Shown here: one piece after another, positions 1-4,774 of the stretch | Position numbering within the stretch: position 1 is the stretch's first letter | Layout of the letters: every line of letters starts with the position of its first letter | Source: Paraneptunicella sp964228975 | Lineage (GTDB): Bacteria > Pseudomonadota > Gammaproteobacteria > Enterobacterales > Alteromonadaceae | DNA length: 6,341 bases | Assembly: GCA_964228975.1 (NCBI GenBank) | Contig: CAXRCC010000118.1 | Coordinates: forward strand, 1-6,341 | Direction: 5' to 3' | Notes under the pieces: model-generated | Told to the model about the DNA's origin: nothing | Seen by the model: the letters and a program-made list of their open reading frames with translations, nothing else | Databases searched by the model: none | Position numbers and translations under genes: made by a program

Positions 1-3000
1 GCTGGGGATTGGGCCTTGCATCGATAACACTGACGGCACTTTATCAGGATAAGCAAAACGCAGTAATTGATAGCCGATACCAGAAAGCCCCACCATAAAC
101 CCGGGCGTTTCTAGGTTGAACATTAACCCTGTTCTCCAGCCCGAAGTTTGCGCTGCGCTAACCACTTGGCTTACCACTGCATTCACCTCTTCTATCAATT
201 GAGCGTTCGATTGCGCCAGCCCCACTTGTAGTAAAAGCTCTAGATTGCCTAACACGCCATGACACAAAGAATGATTATCGTGAAATCCGTGATTGCGTGT
301 TGCCGCCAGCGCTCGTTCAATGTCGGCTTGAATGACGTTGCTGTCGAGCTGCTCTGCCATGGCTAATCGCGCTAACCCAATCCCCGGTGCACCGTGGCAC
401 CATGCGGTTAAAAAACACTGCCCGTCATCACAAACATCTGCGCCTTCAGGGCGGTTGCCTTCTCGTAAATCAGGCCAGTTTCCTTGTGCTGTGGAATACA
501 ACATATTCTCATGAGATATCGCCTTTTCTGCAGCCTGTATAAAGGCTTTTTGCTGAGTAATCGCACCGAGTTTCGACAGGGCCAGTGCAATTCCTGCCCC
601 ACCATGAGACATACCTGCTAGCGGCTCTTCACCCGCAATGCTTAGCTGCCAGCCCAATCCGTGTTTGGTTTTGCGACCATGACTTAATATGTGTTGTCCA
701 CAACGAATAGCCAGCGCCAAAATCGATTTTTGCGGGCAGAGTTCATACAAATTTAGCAGCACGATAACCGTTCCCGCTGCGCCACCGATGACGTCATAAA
801 ACGCATCGTCTTGTAATCGAGCCTCAATGTGTCGGCACAGAAAAATCGCTTCATCGAGTAACGACTCATCTTCCCAAAGCTGACTTAGATGCGTCAGGGT
901 ATAGATAATGCCCGCCCAACCCGAAAACATGCCAATATCGTCAATCGTTTCCGGCTGCGCTTGCCACATTTCCCTGGCCGTATTTAAGGCTTTTTCTGCC
1001 AAGACTTTATGTTCATTTTGATGCGTAATTTTGGCTAAGTAAGCCAAATACAAAACCGTGCCTGTCAGCCCGTCATACAAGGTTGTCGACATGGATTCCA
1101 CCGCCCAATGTTTAGAAGACAATGGCTTCCAGATAAACCAGTTCGCCCCCAACTCACCTTCAAATGCCAAGCGAGACAAATGCGCCGCAAGCTGCTCGGA
1201 CTCAGCAACCAAAGCCTTTGCATTCAGCGGTTGCGTTGAATGCCCCAGTTCATAACGCGGCTTTATTGAATCTTTTTCAGTTAACTCACTGGCATACAGG
1301 CTAGCTTGAATTAACCATTGCTGGCGGTTCAGATCATCCTCACTTAACCGTTGAATTAAATGTTGGCAGCGCGACATCGCGGGCGTATGAAAGAAGTTAG
1401 GTAAGCATTCGCCTTCTGAGGTCCACAAGTGTCGACTGGCAGGGCGCGTTGTGAAAAAAGGAATGTCTAAGTTAGCCAGCTCTTGCCTTTCATACTTAAC
1501 CACTTGTTTTAAATAAGGCTGGCTTTCGACCGCTCCCCACAGTTTTTCAAAGAAAAGGTCTCGCTCTAAACCGTTTCTCATTAAATCCGGGTGCAAACTT
1601 TCAGAAAGGTAGGACGCATAAATGCGCGTTTCTCGTAAAATAACGCGCACTTCATTGTGCCGAAACACACAAAGCGGGCCGCTTTCCGTTAACAGCGCCT
1701 CTTTATGAGCCATAAGCAGTCGGTAACATGCTTCAAATCCGGCGCTGACTTCTTTTGAAAATTGCCATGCTTTAGCCGGAACACCGTTCAAACTCGGGCG
1801 ATTATTGGCCGCCTCAATTGCCACTTTTTCTCGCACAAATGTCATTTCATCAGTGCCTGAATGCTTAACAGAAAGCACCTCTTGGGGCGTTAATTGCGCG
1901 TCAGACTCCCCCATGGCACTTAAATCGATACCGGCTTCGCTATTTTCCGTCCACATACGCCGTGGTAAAAGCCCCGTGCGCAACACGGTTTGCTTAATAG
2001 GAAAAGTGGCAGAGGTGTGATAATCGTTATCAATATGCTCCAAATAGGGATGGAATAAGGTTTCGAGATCAACAACCACCGGGTGTTCACCGCAGGCAAT
2101 CACGTTTTCATAATGAAAATCATTCCCTTCAAGCACGTACATCAACGCAAGTAAAACGCCCTGTCGGTAGTAAAAACGTGCCAATGCCTCTTGAGTATCA
2201 CAGGCGCAATACTCAACAAACTCGACCCAGCCGTACTCGGATTTATCCAGTATTTTCAAGGTTTTCATTTGCACGGCTTGTAGATGCTTATTACACCAAT
2301 GCAATAAGTGATTAAAGTTAGCCTCTACCGCTAACGAGCGCGGTTTATAAACGACTTTAAAGCCCGAGGAGAAGTGTAAAATCGCCACGCTACGACCTTG
2401 CTTGTGCGCATCACCCGCCCCCACTTTAATACTTTCTAAAGCGCCCAGTTTATCTCCTGTATGCAATACTCGCTCGATTTCATCCCAATCATCGCAAAGA
2501 TGAGAGAATAACGTGACGCCAAAATCGCGCCATTGCTGCACTACCGTATTCACAAGGCGAAACAGAACCGGATACTCCGTCATCAATTTATGACGTTTTT
2601 GGGGATCTTTCAGGCTATTCACAAAATCTTGAAAACGCGCTTCGGAAGTGTCGCCTTTAAGCTGTTTTAATACCTTGGCTACCTGCATTTCCAGCACCAA
2701 GGTTCTACCACTAATGGTGGCTAATTTGGTAACCAAATCCTGATAATAAGACTCCGCAATGTTGTCTATTGAAAAAGAGGAAATGTTAGCAGCGGATGAG
2801 GCGTTCGAATCAGATAGAGAACGCGCAGTTTGGCGCACTGAAAAGCGCTCAGCAAGCGTGGTTTTAAGCGTATTGTAGGCCTCGTTGATTAAAGGGCGAA
2901 ACAGCAACAATAGCCCGCCACTTTGTACACGCTCGTCCAAAATAGGCGGTAACTCAGATTCATCACTGAGACTATGTTCAAAACAAGTGAATAATTGATT

Positions 3001-3261
3001 CCACCAATCGTTCCCGTCGTGTTCAGGATGACTATCTCCCATAAAACACTGTGAGGAAAAGGCCGATGAGAATTCTTTGGGTTTGATATTTTCTTCTTTT
3101 AGCCTGCTCAGGAGCTTCTCCTCATCACCTAAATAAGGCGCTTCGTTTAGCCACCTTCCATAGAGTTTGGTGTCGAAACCTGTTTCGTTAGGAGAGCAAT
3201 ACTGAATTCGTTCAAGCAGTGTCAGCGCCTTAAAAGCGCTATGTTTATTTTCTTTTATCAT
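1..3261 (-). CDS. lanM: Class II lanthipeptide synthetase LanM (3' end cut by window edge)
   Basis: Bifunctional cytoplasmic enzyme that phosphorylates and dehydrates Ser/Thr of the LanA precursor and then adds Cys thiols to make (methyl)lanthionine rings. Reading from ATG at 3261, 1087 codons are open to the edge. The last ones read PSVLSMQGPIPS, which looks like a LanM C-terminus, so only a few residues should be missing. The DUF4135-type dehydratase domain (about residues 190-560) shows GDAH (D284, H286), VVYKPRS (K306), GNDFHYEN (D381, H383, N386), VVVDLETLFHP (D398), and R539 with T545 in VRVILRETRIY. Their spacing closely matches the catalytic residues known from CylM. The LanC-like cyclase domain (about 725-1085) starts near YDGLTGT and has repeated Gly-rich motifs (IGGAAGT, MSHGGAGIA, VGLSGIG) and zinc ligands C955 (WCHGAPG), C1000 and H1001 (LCHGVLGN). 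A Ser/Ala/Asn-rich stretch near 147-164 is probably a linker. In-frame TAA at 3328-3330 (the lanA stop) and no other start codon fix the start at 3261, although no clear Shine-Dalgarno precedes it. No frameshift is seen. Confidence 0.96.
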   Translation of the reverse strand, partial: MIKENKHSAFKALTLLERIQYCSPNETGFDTKLYGRWLNEAPYLGDEEKLLSRLKEENIKPKEFSSAFSSQCFMGDSHPEHDGNDWWNQLFTCFEHSLSDESELPPILDERVQSGGLLLLFRPLINEAYNTLKTTLAERFSVRQTARSLSDSNASSAANISSFSIDNIAESYYQDLVTKLATISGRTLVLEMQVAKVLKQLKGDTSEARFQDFVNSLKDPQKRHKLMTEYPVLFRLVNTVVQQWRDFGVTLFSHLCDDWDEIERVLHTGDKLGALESIKVGAGDAHKQGRSVAILHFSSGFKVVYKPRSLAVEANFNHLLHWCNKHLQAVQMKTLKILDKSEYGWVEFVEYCACDTQEALARFYYRQGVLLALMYVLEGNDFHYENVIACGEHPVVVDLETLFHPYLEHIDNDYHTSATFPIKQTVLRTGLLPRRMWTENSEAGIDLSAMGESDAQLTPQEVLSVKHSGTDEMTFVREKVAIEAANNRPSLNGVPAKAWQFSKEVSAGFEACYRLLMAHKEALLTESGPLCVFRHNEVRVILRETRIYASYLSESLHPDLMRNGLERDLFFEKLWGAVESQPYLKQVVKYERQELANLDIPFFTTRPASRHLWTSEGECLPNFFHTPAMSRCQHLIQRLSEDDLNRQQWLIQASLYASELTEKDSIKPRYELGHSTQPLNAKALVAESEQLAAHLSRLAFEGELGANWFIWKPLSSKHWAVESMSTTLYDGLTGTVLYLAYLAKITHQNEHKVLAEKALNTAREMWQAQPETIDDIGMFSGWAGIIYTLTHLSQLWEDESLLDEAIFLCRHIEARLQDDAFYDVIGGAAGTVIVLLNLYELCPQKSILALAIRCGQHILSHGRKTKHGLGWQLSIAGEEPLAGMSHGGAGIALALSKLGAITQQKAFIQAAEKAISHENMLYSTAQGNWPDLREGNRPEGADVCDDGQCFLTAWCHGAPGIGLARLAMAEQLDSNVIQADIERALAATRNHGFHDNHSLCHGVLGNLELLLQVGLAQSNAQLIEEVNAVVSQVVSAAQTSGWRTGLMFNLETPGFMVGLSGIGYQLLRFAYPDKVPSVLSMQGPIPS

Positions 3262-3292
3262 GGGAAAAGGCGAAATGAGAGTGAGCAGAGAC

Positions 3293-3310
3293 AGGGGGAA
3301 ATGTCCCCCT
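3293..3310 (-). promoter_or_regulatory. GC-rich hairpin between lanA and lanM (possible attenuator or RNA stabiliser)
   Basis: A perfect 7-bp stem, AGGGGGA paired with TCCCCCT, with a 4-nt loop. It lies in the gap between the lanA stop and the lanM start. In the operon direction (minus) the stem is preceded by an A-run and followed by GTCTCTGCTC, without a U-tract, so full termination is not expected. On the plus strand it is followed by six T and looks like an intrinsic terminator, although no plus-strand gene ends here. Stem-loops between precursor and synthetase genes are known in lantibiotic operons, where they keep precursor mRNA in excess. That role here is an inference. Confidence 0.55.
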
Positions 3311-3327
3311 TTTTTATTATCGATAGC

Positions 3328-3528
3328 TTAGTAGCACTGAAGCGGCGGGCACGGTGTACAAATTGCAGAACCGCCTGCACTAAAGGTTTCGGGGTTACCC
3401 TTAATAGCAACCGTACTAAGTTCGATAGATGACGCCGGATTAGCGGGGACTGAAGCCAACTCTTCCGATGACAACGAATCACGATAAGTTGCATCTTTCC
3501 ATGCGCGAACAATGTCAACTTTATTCAT
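3328..3528 (-). CDS. lanA: Class II lanthipeptide precursor, mersacidin/lichenicidin-type leader
   Basis: A 66-residue precursor, the presumed substrate of the LanM encoded just downstream. Residues 6-37 (IVRAWKDATYRDSL, then SVPANPASSIEL) match the leader pattern I know from mersacidin/lichenicidin-family type 2 lantibiotics (IVRAWKDPEYR..LS.EE...LPANPAG.IELS). The C-terminus is rich in modifiable residues: T48, S50, S54, T58 and Cys at 57, 60 and 65, with three prolines. The only Gly-Gly is at 52-53; cutting there would release SAICTPCPPLQCY. The usual ELSDEEL..VAGG junction is absent: ELS is followed by TVAIKG and a further segment, so the cleavage site is uncertain. The ATG is preceded by AGAGGA at good spacing. 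It lies 66 nt upstream of lanM, in the same reading frame and presumably the same transcript. A C39-peptidase exporter expected to cleave and secrete the peptide is not visible here. Confidence 0.93.
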   Translation of the reverse strand: MNKVDIVRAWKDATYRDSLSSEELASVPANPASSIELSTVAIKGNPETFSAGGSAICTPCPPLQCY

Positions 3529-3536
3529 TTTCCAAT

Positions 3537-3542
3537 TCCTCT
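3537..3542 (-). promoter_or_regulatory. Ribosome binding site of lanA
   Basis: AGAGGA on the minus strand, 8 nt before the ATG at 3528. It supports that start and contrasts with lanM, which has no such site. Confidence 0.75.
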
Positions 3543-3647
3543 TAAATAATTGTTATTACTCTAATTAAGGCTGAACATATTGCTCGAACGAACCACAATA
3601 AAAACAACAAAAATTAAATCAAGAAGGAGCAAACTCACTATTTTTTC

Positions 3648-3661
3648 AGCTATTAAAAGCT
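3648..3661. repeat. Palindrome AGCT-TTAA-AGCT, operator-like
   Basis: AGCTATTAAAAGCT is a 14-bp palindrome with a single mismatched pair. It lies about 120 bp upstream of the lanA start, and its centre is about 20 bp (two helical turns) from that of the palindrome at 3668-3680. It may be a regulator binding site; no regulator is encoded in the window. Confidence 0.3.
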
Positions 3662-3667
3662 CTCTCT

Positions 3668-3680
3668 AAAACCGGGTTTT
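3668..3680. repeat. Palindrome AAAACC-G-GGTTTT, operator-like
   Basis: A perfect 13-bp palindrome with a single central G. It abuts and shares its last base with the TTGACA hexamer on the minus strand (3680-3685). The position would suit an operator controlling the lanA promoter, but the identity of any regulator is unknown. Confidence 0.35.
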
Positions 3681-3685
3681 GTCAA
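3680..3685 (-). promoter_or_regulatory. Candidate -35 element (TTGACA) for the lanA-lanM operon
   Basis: A perfect sigma70 -35 hexamer on the minus strand, about 150 nt upstream of the lanA ATG. No good -10 occurs 16-18 nt downstream; the nearest AT-rich match (TTTAAT) is about 22 nt away, so activation by a bound regulator or chance are both possible. A weaker alternative pair, TTGATT with TATTGT at 16-nt spacing, lies nearer the gene, around 3597-3622. Confidence 0.25.
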
Positions 3686-3853
3686 ACTGAGGGAATTTTA
3701 AAACGTAGAGTTAACATACCCGACAGGAAAATATCACTCACATTCGGGATTAATTCTGGCCTGTATTTTTATATCTTTTTAGTCTATTAATTTTATTTAT
3801 AGACGTGTGAGCAATAAAAAAACCGAAATGAAAATAAATTAGCCACACTCTCA

Positions 3854-3870
3854 TGCGACGATATGTCGCA
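3854..3870. repeat. Inverted repeat TGCGAC-N5-GTCGCA
   Basis: A perfect 6-bp inverted repeat with a 5-nt GATAT spacer, GC-rich in an AT-rich setting. It lies about 90 bp upstream of the PepSY ATG at 3960. The size and symmetry fit a dimeric repressor operator. No T-tract follows, so a terminator is unlikely. I do not recognise the cognate regulator. Confidence 0.4.
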
Positions 3871-3943
3871 CCCAGAAGCGCTTGAATTTATTAGCAAAAA
3901 AACAACAATACTCGTCAATGTTTTTACTCATCTTGCGCATATT

Positions 3944-3949
3944 GAAGGA
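3944..3949 (+). promoter_or_regulatory. Ribosome binding site supporting the PepSY start at 3960
   Basis: GAAGGA, 10 nt before the ATG at 3960. No comparable site precedes the TTG at 3882 or the ATG at 3918, so this favours the shorter protein. Confidence 0.5.
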
Positions 3950-3959
3950 CTGTTGGAAT

Positions 3960-4742
3960 ATGTCAGCTGAAAAATATCAAGGTTATCCCGCTAAGATTCG
4001 TTTTTTCAAATTCACCTATTCCGTTCATCGTTGGACTGGACTTTTCATTGGCATTCAGTTGCTATTTTGGATTTTAGGTGGCTTCATTATGTCGGTATTG
4101 CCTTTGGAAAAAGTGCATGGAAAACACCTCGCTAAACCTGCCAACATGGCATCATTAACAGAAAAGCACACCTATTCATTAGACGATTTAATTTCACGTA
4201 GCTTCACCAATATTGAACAAATTGAGCTGAGTTATATTGGAAAAACCCCGGTTTATATCGTCCATTCACAGAATAATATTTCGGTTTACCATGCGCAGAG
4301 TGGGAAATTAACGGCGCCTCTTACAGAAGCAGAGATTAAATTCTTCGCCAACCAATATTATTTAGGTGACGGCGCATTGATTCGAGCAAAATTACATTAT
4401 CTTGCGCCGCATGAAGCCTCGCGAGCAAAAGGGGAAGTGTGGCAAGTTGACTTTGATGATGCGTGGAGCACGAGTTTGTACCTCAACCCGCTAACTGGCG
4501 GCTTGGTCAATACCCGCAGCACAATGTGGCGTGTTTTTGATTTTGTGTGGATGCTGCATATCATGGATTACGACACGCGCGATGATTTTAATAACCCTCT
4601 TCTGGTTGCCTTTTCGCTTGTTGCGACTCTCTTTACGTTGTCGGGATTTGTTTTGCTGTATCACCGTTTTCGCCCAAGAGCGAAACGACGCCCACAGCGC
4701 GCATTAAACTCTGCTTTGAACACAAAAAAGGCCGCTGATTAA
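3960..4742 (+). CDS. PepSY domain membrane protein
   Basis: A 260-residue inner-membrane protein. After a short basic N-terminus (MSAEKYQGYPAKIRFFKF) comes YSVHRWTGLFIGIQ with the first helix at about 26-47. A mainly extracytoplasmic region follows, including a PepSY-like segment, VWQVDFDDAWSTSLYLNP followed by LTGG, at about 160-181. Next are the family-typical WRVFDFVWMLHIMDYD (190-205), a second helix at about 213-234, and an arginine/lysine-rich tail. The layout is that of PepSY-associated transmembrane proteins, often linked to iron/siderophore reductases or metal uptake; the exact function is unknown. ATG at 3960 is chosen over the TTG at 3882 because of the ribosome binding site and because family members usually start just before the YSVHRW helix. 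The 26-residue extension would add an unrelated hydrophobic stretch. It is transcribed divergently from lanA and convergently with the pullulanase gene, so it is probably a single-gene unit and not part of the lanthipeptide operon. An immunity role cannot be excluded but has no support. Confidence 0.85.
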   Translation: MSAEKYQGYPAKIRFFKFTYSVHRWTGLFIGIQLLFWILGGFIMSVLPLEKVHGKHLAKPANMASLTEKHTYSLDDLISRSFTNIEQIELSYIGKTPVYIVHSQNNISVYHAQSGKLTAPLTEAEIKFFANQYYLGDGALIRAKLHYLAPHEASRAKGEVWQVDFDDAWSTSLYLNPLTGGLVNTRSTMWRVFDFVWMLHIMDYDTRDDFNNPLLVAFSLVATLFTLSGFVLLYHRFRPRAKRRPQRALNSALNTKKAAD

Positions 4743-4748
4743 GCGGCC
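4724..4748 (-). terminator. Rho-independent terminator of the pullulanase gene
   Basis: On the minus strand GGCCGCT, loop TAATC, AGCGGCC form a perfect 7-bp GC-rich stem followed directly by TTTTTTG. It starts 26 nt past the pullulanase stop at 4775. The element overlaps the last codons and the TAA of the convergent PepSY gene. On the plus strand the stem lacks a T-tract, so it is expected to work mainly leftward. Confidence 0.88.
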
Positions 4749-4774
4749 AACACTTAGGCTTAATGTGTATTCAG

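Larger units (their letters stand above)
3543..3943. other. AT-rich divergent intergenic region
   Basis: This stretch between the divergent lanA and PepSY genes holds no convincing gene. Frames opened by ATG on the minus strand (for example near 3578, 3717 and 3854) stop within about 35 codons and have no lanthipeptide-like sequence, so I see no second precursor. The content is very AT-rich. It contains palindromes at 3648-3661, 3668-3680 and 3854-3870, described separately, and presumably the promoters for both flanking genes. A TTG-initiated in-frame extension of the PepSY gene begins at 3882 but is judged unlikely to be used. Confidence 0.7.

Noticed and set aside
332..2020. Several 60-71 codon frames inside the lanM region on both strands
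   Set aside because: All are out-of-frame or antisense shadows of the continuous 1087-codon lanM frame, whose domain motifs are unambiguous.
3241..3432. 63-codon plus-strand frame starting with MFIFFYHGKRR
   Set aside because: Antisense to the lanM start and lanA end, with no ribosome binding site or recognisable domain; it also runs through the terminator-like hairpin.
3258..3518. 86-codon minus-strand frame overlapping lanA
   Set aside because: It lies in another frame over lanA and the hairpin, has no leader, Cys-rich core or ribosome binding site, and the overlapping lanA frame has a clear family leader.
3622..3632. AGAAGGAGC on the plus strand resembling a strong ribosome binding site
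   Set aside because: No start codon follows at suitable distance, and no open frame of useful length begins there.
3753..3855. 34-codon minus-strand frame starting MRVWLIYFHF, considered as a second precursor or small membrane peptide
   Set aside because: It has no ribosome binding site, no family leader and no Cys, and is composed of AT-rich intergenic DNA.
3882..3959. TTG-initiated N-terminal extension of the PepSY protein
   Set aside because: No ribosome binding site precedes it, the added residues are unlike the family N-terminus, and an ATG with GAAGGA upstream follows at 3960.
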